From positions 1 to 44,087 of the forward strand of contig JADGAU010000008.1 in assembly GCA_015231865.1 (NCBI GenBank): 44,087 bases of DNA, written 5' to 3'. Positions 19,981-28,322 of this stretch are shown piece after piece (position 1 is the first letter of the stretch; each line of letters opens with the position of its first letter). Below the pieces are notes generated by a model that was given only the letters and a program-made list of their open reading frames with translations, had not been told where the DNA came from and did not search any database. This DNA is from Gammaproteobacteria bacterium (GTDB lineage: Bacteria; Pseudomonadota; Gammaproteobacteria; GRL18). The position numbers and the translations under genes are program-made.

Positions 19981-20002
19981 GGGGCTTATTAGCCCCTTTT
20001 TT
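19981..20002 (+). terminator. Intrinsic terminator after cytochrome c4
   Basis: GGGGCT-TATT-AGCCCC forms a perfect 6-bp GC-rich stem with a 4-base loop, followed by six T. It ends the cytochrome c4 transcript 27 bases after its stop, so dsbA starts a new unit. Confidence 0.92.
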
Positions 20003-20158
20003 ATTTATCTTACCTGCATGGTTCGCCAGAATTGAACTTAAGAAATTATATATTGTCTATGTAAAAATAACTAAGATCAGATGATATTATGCTGTAATCT
20101 TCTTCTTATTCATGAATCACTGTTGTATCATTAAGCAAACTTTTACAAGGACTTTTTT

Positions 20159-20782
20159 ATGCGTATTTTATTATTATGTCTACTTTTCAGTTTATCTCTT
20201 ACAGTTAATGCTGCCAAATCGATTGAAATTAATGAAGGTATTGAATACCAGGAATTAGACAAACCGCAAGCGGTTAAAAATAAGGATAAAATTGAGGTTA
20301 TTGAGTTTTTCTCTTATGCTTGCCCTCATTGCTACAATTTAGAGCCACATGTAGAAGATTGGCTAAGTCAAAAGAAAGATGATGTTGAATTTATTCGTTT
20401 ACCTGCTATATTCAATAAGAATTGGGAAGCCTTTGCTGGTATTTATTATACAGCTCAAACTCTAGGAGTTGTTGATAAAGTCCATAGTAAAATCTTTAAT
20501 TCAATTCATGGTAGTGGCAAAAAAATAAAAAGTTTAGATGATATAAAAGAACTGTTTGTCTCTATTGGCATAAAGGCAGAAGATTTTGATAATACCGTTA
20601 AATCATTTAATGTTGCTAATCTAACAAGAAAAGCTAAACAGATGACTAAATCCTATGCAATTAAATCAGTTCCTATGATCATTGTTAATGGTAAATATCG
20701 TACCGATAGCACGCTTGCAAATGGACACAAAAATGTCTTTACTGTTGTTGAACATATTGTTGACCAAGAACGAAAAAAATAA
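20159..20782 (+). CDS. dsbA: Thiol:disulfide interchange protein DsbA
   Basis: Periplasmic oxidase that introduces disulfide bonds into exported proteins. The 207 residues carry a signal peptide (MRILLLCLLFSLSLTVNA, cleavage near 18), the active site C55-P-H-C58 in FFSYACPHCYNLEP, and the cis-Pro loop V171-P172 in IKSVPMIIVNGKY. The CPHC dipeptide is that of true DsbA. A clear AAGGAC lies 7 bases before the ATG. Its gene is followed by a diguanylate cyclase 21 bases later, on the same strand and probably the same transcript. Confidence 0.96.
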   Translation: MRILLLCLLFSLSLTVNAAKSIEINEGIEYQELDKPQAVKNKDKIEVIEFFSYACPHCYNLEPHVEDWLSQKKDDVEFIRLPAIFNKNWEAFAGIYYTAQTLGVVDKVHSKIFNSIHGSGKKIKSLDDIKELFVSIGIKAEDFDNTVKSFNVANLTRKAKQMTKSYAIKSVPMIIVNGKYRTDSTLANGHKNVFTVVEHIVDQERKK

Positions 20783-20803
20783 CAAAGAGATTTGATTGAT
20801 ACC

Positions 20804-22681
20804 ATGAGTAATGACTGGAAACAAAAATACCTTGCTAAATTAGATCAATTTGAAAGCAAGCAAAAAGAGTGGGATGAGCTAGAAGAGTTTCTACGTCAAG
20901 CTAGTTCTCGCCTAGCACTTGCTGCAGAAGGTTCATCAAAATCTCTTGATAAACTCTTGCCCAAACTTCGTAAATCACTACGACAAGGTGAAAACCAGTT
21001 AAAACTTGGTTTAATTATGGATGAGGTTTCTGATGAACTAATCCGCCTTGATAAAATTAAAAACTCTAATCCCAGCCAGGAAGCTAGACTGCTAAGTGCC
21101 TTGTTAAAGACTCTGACACTCAGCCCTGAAATGACTGATAAAAGCCAAAAGTTACAGAAGCTACTGGAAAATAAGTCAGTTAAAGATGAAAATAAGCTAA
21201 TTAAAGAATTTTCAACTTTCTTTAGTCAATGTTTAAGTATTTCTCATAAGTCCGGCTCTAATAAACAGGGACAGCAAAGTGAAGGTTTTTTCTCACGCCT
21301 ACTCAGTACCCTTGCTGATGACAAACCAGCATCAGAAAATAATAAGACCTTAGAAAAAATAGCGGATGCTACAAATGACTTACCTTCTTTAATACCCAAA
21401 GACATTAAAGATCCTGAAGAAAAAGAAGCTTTTGAAAAGAGTGTTACTGCTACACTACAAAATATTTTAGAAGTTTTTATTGATTCTTTAGATTATCCTT
21501 TAGCACAAAGAAACTTACTCAAAGATCAGCTTTTTACCATAAAACCGACCAAAGAAGTTCATGTTCTTCTAGAAGAACTTGCGAGAGTTATCAGAGCCAA
21601 TAATCTACTCAATGGTTCTAATAATCATCATCAATCGGCACTTGCACATGAGATTTTAATTCAATTACTGGAATCTATCCCGCTTAAAGCTGAATTAAAA
21701 AAACAAGCCGATGCATTAAAAAAAGATTTTTCCAAAGGCATAAAAAATAGCGATTTACCTAATGCACTTGAAGCAATAGCTAAGTTAATCAGCAAAATGC
21801 AATTAGATTCACACAAAGAGCAGAAAGCTTTTGAGTCATTCCTGGTTAATGTAAAAAATCGTTTAAAAGAAGTGGATAATTATTTATCAAAAAACCTGTC
21901 TGAGCATAAAGATTCCTGGCAAAAAGGTATTGCACTCGGCAAAAAAGTCACTGAACAGGTTAAAGGTATTGGTAAAAGTTTTAGTCAGGCAACAGATATA
22001 AAAGCCCTTGAAAATGACGTTAAATCGAAAATAAATGATATTCTTGAGCACGTTGATCATTATAAACAAGGTGAAAATCAACGCGTAAAGCGGGTTCAAC
22101 AGCAAAATGAACTATTAAAGAAAAAAATTGAACAATTAGAAGCCGAATCAGATCAACTAAAAAATACAATTGTTAATTCACAGCGCGAAGCTTATACCGA
22201 TCCATTAACTGGCCTACCCAATCGTTTAGCTTATGAGCAATTCTTAGCTGAAGAATATGCCCGTTGGAAGCGATACCACGAAAACCTTTTATTGATGGTT
22301 TGGGATATCGACTATTTTAAAAAAGTAAACGACACTTATGGGCACCAGGCTGGAGATGAAGTTTTAACAAAAGTTGGGCAATTATTACAATCAAATTTAA
22401 GAGAAACTGATTTTACTGCACGTTTTGGTGGTGAAGAATTTGTCAGTTTGTTGCCAAATACCTCTTTGGGTGGCGGTTATAAAATTGCTGAAAAAGTAAG
22501 AGAATTGATCGAGCAATTAGATTTACAATATAAAGAACAGAAAATATCCTTAACCATTTCATGCGGCATCAGTCTTTTTGCTACCAATGATACACCTGAC
22601 ATTGTTTTTGAGCGCGCAGATAAGGCACTTTATCAAGCTAAATCACAGGGAAGAAATCGCTGTGTTATTGCCCAGGAATAA
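20804..22681 (+). CDS. Diguanylate cyclase with long helical N-terminal domain (GGEEF)
   Basis: Makes c-di-GMP. From MSNDWKQKYL it has 625 residues. There are no membrane helices. Residues 1 to about 450 are almost entirely helical and charged, starting with a conserved-looking block (DELEEFLRQASSRLALAAEG) and ending in a coiled coil (KKKIEQLEAESDQLKN). The GGDEF domain spans about 465-625: DPLTGLPNRLAYEQF, LLMVWDIDYFKKVNDTYGHQAGDE, and ARFGGEEF. An RETD I-site five residues before GGEEF predicts product inhibition. An in-frame TTG four codons earlier is the alternative start. The N-terminal block resembles a family of cytosolic cyclases in Pseudomonas; its signal is unknown. Confidence 0.88.
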   Translation: MSNDWKQKYLAKLDQFESKQKEWDELEEFLRQASSRLALAAEGSSKSLDKLLPKLRKSLRQGENQLKLGLIMDEVSDELIRLDKIKNSNPSQEARLLSALLKTLTLSPEMTDKSQKLQKLLENKSVKDENKLIKEFSTFFSQCLSISHKSGSNKQGQQSEGFFSRLLSTLADDKPASENNKTLEKIADATNDLPSLIPKDIKDPEEKEAFEKSVTATLQNILEVFIDSLDYPLAQRNLLKDQLFTIKPTKEVHVLLEELARVIRANNLLNGSNNHHQSALAHEILIQLLESIPLKAELKKQADALKKDFSKGIKNSDLPNALEAIAKLISKMQLDSHKEQKAFESFLVNVKNRLKEVDNYLSKNLSEHKDSWQKGIALGKKVTEQVKGIGKSFSQATDIKALENDVKSKINDILEHVDHYKQGENQRVKRVQQQNELLKKKIEQLEAESDQLKNTIVNSQREAYTDPLTGLPNRLAYEQFLAEEYARWKRYHENLLLMVWDIDYFKKVNDTYGHQAGDEVLTKVGQLLQSNLRETDFTARFGGEEFVSLLPNTSLGGGYKIAEKVRELIEQLDLQYKEQKISLTISCGISLFATNDTPDIVFERADKALYQAKSQGRNRCVIAQE

Positions 22682-22692
22682 TTGCCAATAAG

Positions 22693-23358
22693 ATGTATCA
22701 ATGCATTGGCATTTATGGTGGTACATTTGATCCAATTCACTATGGCCATCTACGTCCGGTGATGGATGTTTATGAAAAGTACCGGCTTGATCATATTCGC
22801 TTTATCCCATCTGCAATACCTCCTCATCGACAAACACCGGACACTTCAACTCAATTACGAGTAAAATTATTATCGACAGCAATTGATAGTATATCAGCCT
22901 TTAAGCTTGATTTACGTGAGGTTGAGCGTGGAGGTCAATCTTACATGTTTGATACATTACAAAGCCTTCGTCAAGATTTCACAGAGTATTCTCTGGTGCT
23001 AATATTAGGTTTAGATGCCTTTCTCAACCTTCCTCAATGGCATCGCTGGAAAGAATTATTAAATTATTGTCATATTATAGTGACTCAAAGACCTAATCAT
23101 GAAATACCAACAAAACAATTCTCTACTAAAGATTGGCCAGAAATAATTTCAGATTATTATCATCAATTTGCCTGTCATGAAAATTCGATGCTTCATAAAA
23201 CCTTATGTGGTAGAATATTTTTGACTGAGGTTACGCAACTGGACATTTCTTCATCCAATATTAGAGAAAGAATTAAAAACAAACAAAGTATTGACTTTTT
23301 AGTACCCGAAAAAGTTAAGAATTTAATAAATAAAAATAACTTATATCAAAGCAATTAG
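22693..23358 (+). CDS. nadD: Nicotinate-nucleotide adenylyltransferase
   Basis: NadD converts nicotinate mononucleotide and ATP to deamido-NAD in NAD synthesis. The 221 residues start MYQCIGIYGGTFDPIHYGHL, containing the GGTFDPxHxGH nucleotidyltransferase motif; FIPSAIPPHR near 36, LDLREVERGGQSYMFDTL near 72-90, LILGLDAFLNLPQWHRWKEL near 103-122 and the C-terminal ISSSNIRERIKN (ATP-binding SxxxIR) confirm it. It is 11 bases after the cyclase gene and 8 before rsfS. nadD-rsfS-rlmH is a widely conserved order. Confidence 0.96.
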   Translation: MYQCIGIYGGTFDPIHYGHLRPVMDVYEKYRLDHIRFIPSAIPPHRQTPDTSTQLRVKLLSTAIDSISAFKLDLREVERGGQSYMFDTLQSLRQDFTEYSLVLILGLDAFLNLPQWHRWKELLNYCHIIVTQRPNHEIPTKQFSTKDWPEIISDYYHQFACHENSMLHKTLCGRIFLTEVTQLDISSSNIRERIKNKQSIDFLVPEKVKNLINKNNLYQSN

Positions 23359-23366
23359 GAATCGAT

Positions 23367-23708
23367 ATGGAATTAGAGGCACTACAAAATTTAGTAACAG
23401 AGGCAATGGAAAATATTAAGGCTTTTGATATTAAAGTTATTGATGTACAGGGTAGAAATAGTATGACTGACCGCTTGATGTTTGCTAGTGGTCGCTCTGA
23501 TAGACAAGTAAAAGCCATTGCAAATAATGTTATTGAGGAAGCAAAAAAAGCCAATCATCAACCACTTGGTGTAGAAGGTATGAATACCGGGGATTGGGTT
23601 TTAGTTGATCTCAATGACATCGTTGTTCATGTTATGCTGCCACAGGTAAGAGATTTTTATAATATTGAATCAATGTGGGAAATTGATGAGCATACACCGG
23701 CTCAATAA
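23367..23708 (+). CDS. rsfS: Ribosomal silencing factor RsfS
   Basis: RsfS binds uL14 on the 50S subunit and blocks subunit joining in starvation. The 113 residues contain the family core: EAMENIKAFDIKVIDVQG, MTDRLMFASGRSDRQVKAIA near 33-52, GVEGMNTGDWVLVDLNDIVV near 69-88 and a Trp-Glu-Ile-Asp near the C terminus. Length is normal. It lies between nadD and rlmH, 8 and 6 bases from them, so the three are surely co-transcribed. Confidence 0.96.
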   Translation: MELEALQNLVTEAMENIKAFDIKVIDVQGRNSMTDRLMFASGRSDRQVKAIANNVIEEAKKANHQPLGVEGMNTGDWVLVDLNDIVVHVMLPQVRDFYNIESMWEIDEHTPAQ

Positions 23709-23714
23709 TGCTTT

Positions 23715-24182
23715 ATGAACATTTCATTAATAACCATTGGCGAAAAAATGCCCAATTGGGTTAATGAAGCCTATCTTGATTATAGCAAGCGCTTGCGACA
23801 AGATTGTCAGCTTAAACTAATTGATATTTCTGCAGTCAAAAGAACTAAAAATGCCGATCTGGCCAAAATTAAAGATCTGGAAAGTGATAAGCTGGTTCAA
23901 GCTATTCCTAAAGGAGATTGGGTTGTTGCTTTAGAAGTTAAAGGCCAAAGTTGGTCTACTGAAACATTATCAGGCAAAATGACCCAATGGATGCAACAAG
24001 GACAACATGTATCTTTACTCATTGGTGGTCCTGAGGGGATGAATGAAACCTGTCGTCAACGAGCAGATCAGCTCTGGTCTCTTTCTCCTTTAACGTTGCC
24101 TCATCCTATGGTTAGAGTAATTGTTGCCGAACAACTTTATAGAGCCTGGAGTATTATTAAAAATCACCCCTACCATCGATAA
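23715..24182 (+). CDS. rlmH: 23S rRNA pseudouridine-1915 N3-methyltransferase RlmH
   Basis: SPOUT-fold SAM-dependent enzyme that methylates pseudouridine 1915 in helix 69 of 23S rRNA. The 155 residues match exactly: MNISLITIGEKMPNWVNEAY at the start, WVVALEVKGQSWSTE near 75, the knot motif LLIGGPEGMNETCR near 102-115 and the C-terminal HPMVRVIVAEQLYRAWSI ending in HPYHR. It ends a plus-strand operon and converges on yejE; an inverted repeat joins the two stop codons. Confidence 0.97.
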   Translation: MNISLITIGEKMPNWVNEAYLDYSKRLRQDCQLKLIDISAVKRTKNADLAKIKDLESDKLVQAIPKGDWVVALEVKGQSWSTETLSGKMTQWMQQGQHVSLLIGGPEGMNETCRQRADQLWSLSPLTLPHPMVRVIVAEQLYRAWSIIKNHPYHR

Positions 24183-24235
24183 ATCAGTTGAACCGTAACG
24201 ACAATGAATAAATTGTAGTAGTTTTAACTGATTTA
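24180..24235. repeat. Inverted repeat joining the rlmH and yejE stop codons
   Basis: TAAATCAGTT (24180-24189) and AACTGATTTA (24226-24235) are perfect 10-bp inverted arms. Each arm begins with the TAA stop of its gene read outward. Inside, ACAAT and ATTGT form a second small pair. It could act as a bidirectional terminator or RNA 3' end stabiliser, though no long T tract follows on either strand. Confidence 0.7.
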
Positions 24236-25270
24236 CCCTTTTCGACTATCCATCGACTCTCTAAAACCTTCTCCAATAAAAATTAATAAAATTAAAGTGA
24301 TGACCAGGACACAAAATGTTGTTAATGATATCCACCAGGCATCCAGATTTTCTTTTCCCTGGGCTAGTAATTCACCTAGGCTTGGAGAACCAGGAGGTAC
24401 ACCTAGCCCCAGATAATCAAGACTGGTTAAGGCCAAAATAGAGGAACTGGCTGTAAATGGAATAAAAGTCACTACAGGCACTAAACTATTTGGCAAAATA
24501 TGTCTAAACATTACCTGAATATTTGACTGTCCTAGTGCTTTTGCCGCATTCACATAATCAAGATTTCTACTTCTTAAGAATTCTGCCCGAACATAATCAG
24601 ATAAACCAATCCAGACAAACAATGACAGCAGCACAATAAGCAGAACAATTCCGGGTTGAAACATGGAAGTAAAAATTATCAACAAATAAAGTTGTGGCAT
24701 TGATCCCCAAATCTCAATTCCTCTTTGTAGTAATAAGTCTGTTTTACCACCAACATAACCTTGAATACTACCAATAATAATGCCTAGAACAACGGCAATA
24801 ATCGTTAGAATCAGGGCAAAAATAACTGAAATTCTAAAGCCATAAATCAAACGCGCAAGAATATCTCTGCCTCTATCATCGGTTCCTAGAACATTTTGAA
24901 CACTTGGCGCGGCAGGATTTGGGATCAATGCATAATAATTAATAGTATCAAATGAATAGGGATTAATGGGATAAATTGCCCAGTTATCGCCTTTTGAAAG
25001 TTGTTCGAGGATATAGGGATCATTAAAGTCTGTTTTAGTTGCAAAGTCGCCACCAAAAATTGTCTCAGGATATTCATTCCATAAAGGAAAATAGATTTCA
25101 TTTTCATAGGAAACCAGCATTGGACGATCATTACTTATAAATTCAGCAAAGAGGCTGATAAAAAATAATATTGAGAATATCCATAATGAATAATAACCAC
25201 GACGATGATTTTTAAATCTTATCCATGAGCGTTGAGAAGGAGAAAAGTGTTGTATTGATTGCTTATTCAT
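24233..25270 (-). CDS. yejE: Peptide (microcin C-type) ABC transporter permease YejE
   Basis: Inner-membrane permease of the Yej oligopeptide importer. The 345 residues show an N-terminal helix (YYSLWIFSILFFISLFAEF near 26-44), a long periplasmic insert typical of YejE (about 45-135, with FPLWNEYPETIFGGDF and TDFNDPYI), and a C-terminal permease core. The core has NVLGTDDRGRDILARLIYGF near 126-145, several helices and the EAA loop NAAKALGQSNIQVMFRHILP near 240-260, which docks the ATPase. GLGVPPGSPSLGELLAQGK near 292-310 is also typical. It follows yejB by 2 bases. The usual next gene, the ATPase yejF, is missing; rlmH on the opposite strand is there instead. Confidence 0.94.
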   Translation of the reverse strand: MNKQSIQHFSPSQRSWIRFKNHRRGYYSLWIFSILFFISLFAEFISNDRPMLVSYENEIYFPLWNEYPETIFGGDFATKTDFNDPYILEQLSKGDNWAIYPINPYSFDTINYYALIPNPAAPSVQNVLGTDDRGRDILARLIYGFRISVIFALILTIIAVVLGIIIGSIQGYVGGKTDLLLQRGIEIWGSMPQLYLLIIFTSMFQPGIVLLIVLLSLFVWIGLSDYVRAEFLRSRNLDYVNAAKALGQSNIQVMFRHILPNSLVPVVTFIPFTASSSILALTSLDYLGLGVPPGSPSLGELLAQGKENLDAWWISLTTFCVLVITLILLIFIGEGFRESMDSRKG

Positions 25271-25272
25271 AC

Positions 25273-26313
25273 TTAATCAAACTTTACCCTGGGATCGACC
25301 CAAACATAACAGAGATCGGTAATTAACTTTGTTACCAGTCCAATAATGGTAAATAGATAGAGTGAACCAAGCACAACCGGATAATCTCTTTTTAAAATAG
25401 ACTCATAGGATAACAAGCCTAATCCATCCAGTGAGAAAATAGTTTCAATCAGTAGACTATTGGCAAAAAAGGCACCTATAAACGCAGCGGGGAAACCAGT
25501 AACCAAAGGGATCAAAGCGTTTCTAAAAATATGCTTGTAAAGAACTTTCTTTTCACTTAGACCTTTTGCTTTGGCCGTTATCACATACTGCTTTCTGATT
25601 TCTTCGATAAAACTATTTTTGGTTAATATGGTCATAACAGCAAAGGAACCAATCATTGAGGCGATGATTGGCAGGGTCATATGCCAGAGATAATCCAGTA
25701 TTTTATCTACAGTACTTAAGCTATCCCAATTATCTGACACGATACCCCTCAATGGGAACACATCCCAGAAACTACCACCACCAAGTAAAACCAATAAACC
25801 AATGCCTAGTATAAATCCAGGAACAGAATATCCGATTAGAATCAAAGTACTGCTAATCGTATCAAAACGTGAACCATCTCGAACGGCTTTTGCAATCCCT
25901 AAAGGAATACATGTTAGATAAGTAAGGAAAAAAGTCCATAAACCTAAACTGATAGACACCGGAAGTTTTGAAGCCATTAAAGAAATCACAGATTGATGAT
26001 AAAAATAACTATCACCTAAATCAAAAAACAAATAGTTTTTCATCATGTTTAAAAATCTTTCTGCAGGCGGCTTATCAAAACCATATAAATCCTGAATTTC
26101 TTTTAACCTTTCCTTATCAATACCATCAGCACCACGATAAATACTATTAGAAACACTACCCGCTTCCTGAATCTGATCGTTACCGGTTAATTGACTCACT
26201 AATTGTTCTACCGGACCACCAGGAACAAACTGAGTAATAATAAACGTGATCAGCATAATGCCAAACAGCGTTGGAATCATTAATAGTAGACGTTTGAAGA
26301 TATATGAGAACAC
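25273..26313 (-). CDS. yejB: Peptide (microcin C-type) ABC transporter permease YejB
   Basis: Partner permease of YejE, 346 residues, DppB/OppB family. The N terminus FSYIFKRLLLMIPTLFGIML is the first helix, followed by ITQFVPGGPVEQLVSQL near 25-41, an insert with GADGIDKERLKEIQDLYGFD near 61-80 typical of YejB, and the permease core with the EAA loop TAKAKGLSEKKVLYKHIFRN near 246-266. The start codon is GTG at 26311-26313; no ATG fits. No Shine-Dalgarno sequence is visible; the region before it is A-rich and holds six CTAAAAA repeats between the yejA stop and this start. Confidence 0.94.
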   Translation of the reverse strand: MFSYIFKRLLLMIPTLFGIMLITFIITQFVPGGPVEQLVSQLTGNDQIQEAGSVSNSIYRGADGIDKERLKEIQDLYGFDKPPAERFLNMMKNYLFFDLGDSYFYHQSVISLMASKLPVSISLGLWTFFLTYLTCIPLGIAKAVRDGSRFDTISSTLILIGYSVPGFILGIGLLVLLGGGSFWDVFPLRGIVSDNWDSLSTVDKILDYLWHMTLPIIASMIGSFAVMTILTKNSFIEEIRKQYVITAKAKGLSEKKVLYKHIFRNALIPLVTGFPAAFIGAFFANSLLIETIFSLDGLGLLSYESILKRDYPVVLGSLYLFTIIGLVTKLITDLCYVWVDPRVKFD

Positions 26314-26321
26314 AATTTTAA

Positions 26322-26363
26322 TTTTTAGTTTTTAGTTTTTAGTTTTTAGTTTTTAGTTTTTAG
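26322..26363. repeat. Heptamer tandem repeat, 6 x TTTTTAG
   Basis: Six perfect copies of TTTTTAG (CTAAAAA in the gene sense) fill most of the 68-base gap between the yejA stop and the yejB GTG. The unit is identical to that of the array at 197-231, which also separates two co-directional genes. Confidence 0.97.
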
Positions 26364-26381
26364 TTTTTTACTTTCAAGTGA

Positions 26382-28202
26382 TTACTGATTGCTGTCAACT
26401 TTCTTTTCCCACCAATACTGAATCATCCAGTCCTTATCATTGTAATACTTAGGTAATGTCTTAGGCCATTCAAATTTATCCCAAAATGCAACTCTATGAT
26501 AGGCAATAAACCATTGAGGAATAATATAGTGTTCTGATAGTAAGATTCTATCTAATATTTTTGCATAATTAATTAAAGTTTCTCTATCTTTAGTTTGCAC
26601 CAGTTTTCCCAATAAGGCATCAATGACCGGATTCTTAATTCCCGCATGATTTGATGATCCTTCAATATCGGCAGAACTGGAATGCCAGCGATTCATTAAC
26701 TCATTGCCAGGTGATTGCTTCTGTCCATAGCGCATTGTGGTCATATCAAAATCAAAGGTCTGTAATTTACGCAGGTATAAAGCCTGATCAATAATTCGAT
26801 AATCCATTTTAATACCGATGATATCAAGATTTCGAGCAAATACAGCAGCGATTCGTTCAAAGGCCTTGGAACTTAGCATGAGATGAAAGGTAAATGCTTC
26901 TCCTTTGCTGTTTCTTAATGCACCATCTTTATATTGCCAGCCTGCTTCTTTTAATAAGCTAATGGCTTTACGTAAATTTTTTCTAAGTGAATCAGGTTCT
27001 GATGTTTTAGGTGGTTGCCAAACTGATTCATAGACTTTACCATTTAATTGCGCTCTATAGGGCTCTAATATTTTTAATTCTGCATCAGATGGCTTACCAG
27101 TTGCTGCTAAATCACTATTGCTAAAATAGCTATAACAACGAGTATATTGTCCATAAAAAAGCATTCTATTAGCCCATTCAAAATCAAATGCCAGGCCCAG
27201 TGCTTCCCTTACTCTCTTATCGGCAAATAATTCTCGGCGTGTATTCATCACGAAGCCTTGAATTGCTTCATTATTTTGATGATTAAAGTTTTTCTTTATA
27301 ATATTACCTGAATCAAATTGTTTACCACTATAGTCTTTAGCCCAACTCTTTGAACTATAAACCGACATATAATCAAATTCACCGGCCTTAAATGCTTCTA
27401 AGGCAACGGTTCTATCCTTGTAATAACGATAATTTATTTCCTTAAAATTAAATTGTCCCTTGCGAACATTTAAATCTTTTGCCCAATAATCCGGATTTAT
27501 TTTATAAGAGGCTTGTTTTCCCAGTTGATAACTATCCAACAAATAGGGACCACTTCCAATAGGTGTATTAAGAGAAATTTTATCAAAATCGTCTTCACCA
27601 ACCCAACTTTTAGGGAAAACCGGCAAGCCACTAATAATCATATGAAGTTCAGGGTTTTTCTTTTTAAAATGAAAACGAATATGGTTATCTGCTAAGACCT
27701 CAGCTGATTCAATATCTGCCCAGAATATACGATAACCAGGGTGAGCTTTTTTGCTCATCAAAGTATCAAATGAAAACCTTACATCATCTGCGGTAACTGC
27801 TGTATTGTTTGAAAATCTAGCTTTAGCATTAATATGAAATGTCACCGACATGCCATCTTGGGAAACATTAATATCATCAGCCAATAGCCCATATAAACTA
27901 TACGGCTCATCCGCACTACTCTCCATTAAGGTTTCAAAAATTAAATTTTCTATTCCACTGACTGAATTACCTTTTAATAAAAAAGGATTTAAACTATCAA
28001 AACTGGTTCCCAAACTGGTTAAATTTAATACGCCTCCTTTAGGCGCATTTTCATTGGCATATTCAAATGATTTAAAATTGGGTGGATATTTGGGCTCATA
28101 ACCATAACCTATTGAAGGTTTTGCGTTAGCATTAAGTATTGAACTTAAACTAAGAAGAAATAAAATTTGCAGCTTTAAAAGCTTAAATGAGAGAGATGTC
28201 AT
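26382..28202 (-). CDS. yejA: Peptide-binding lipid-free periplasmic protein YejA
   Basis: Solute-binding protein (SBP family 5) of the Yej importer, which in E. coli takes up microcin C and other peptides. The 606 residues include a signal peptide (about 1-28, LFLLSLSSILNANA), then GYEPKYPPNFKSFEYANENA and PKGGVLNLTSLGTSFDSLNP, an N-terminal pattern characteristic of YejA. FSNNTAVTADDVRFSFDTL near 128 and GSGPYLLDSYQLGK near 215 are general SBP-5 motifs. LRKAISLLKEAGWQYKDGAL lies in the C-terminal lobe. No lipobox Cys is visible. It is divergent from fabI across 120 bases. The heptamer array after it could separate its higher expression from that of the permeases. Confidence 0.94.
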   Translation of the reverse strand: MTSLSFKLLKLQILFLLSLSSILNANAKPSIGYGYEPKYPPNFKSFEYANENAPKGGVLNLTSLGTSFDSLNPFLLKGNSVSGIENLIFETLMESSADEPYSLYGLLADDINVSQDGMSVTFHINAKARFSNNTAVTADDVRFSFDTLMSKKAHPGYRIFWADIESAEVLADNHIRFHFKKKNPELHMIISGLPVFPKSWVGEDDFDKISLNTPIGSGPYLLDSYQLGKQASYKINPDYWAKDLNVRKGQFNFKEINYRYYKDRTVALEAFKAGEFDYMSVYSSKSWAKDYSGKQFDSGNIIKKNFNHQNNEAIQGFVMNTRRELFADKRVREALGLAFDFEWANRMLFYGQYTRCYSYFSNSDLAATGKPSDAELKILEPYRAQLNGKVYESVWQPPKTSEPDSLRKNLRKAISLLKEAGWQYKDGALRNSKGEAFTFHLMLSSKAFERIAAVFARNLDIIGIKMDYRIIDQALYLRKLQTFDFDMTTMRYGQKQSPGNELMNRWHSSSADIEGSSNHAGIKNPVIDALLGKLVQTKDRETLINYAKILDRILLSEHYIIPQWFIAYHRVAFWDKFEWPKTLPKYYNDKDWMIQYWWEKKVDSNQ

Positions 28203-28242
28203 AAATTATAAATACAAAACCGGTTGGGATAACAAATTTTTC

Positions 28243-28271
28243 TAGTCAATTTGGTTCTACATAGGTATCAT
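28243..28271 (+). promoter_or_regulatory. Candidate sigma-70 promoter for fabI
   Basis: TAGTCA, 17 bases, TATCAT. The -10 differs from consensus by one base and the -35 by two. It lies 52 bases upstream of the fabI ATG, inside the divergent yejA-fabI gap. Confidence 0.4.
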
Positions 28272-28322
28272 AACAGTATTGATAAATTATAAACAACAAG
28301 TAAACATGGTTAAGGAGTTGGC

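Noticed and set aside
27850-28101. Plus-strand open frame inside yejA
   Set aside because: Antisense to the conserved N-terminal half of YejA with no family resemblance.
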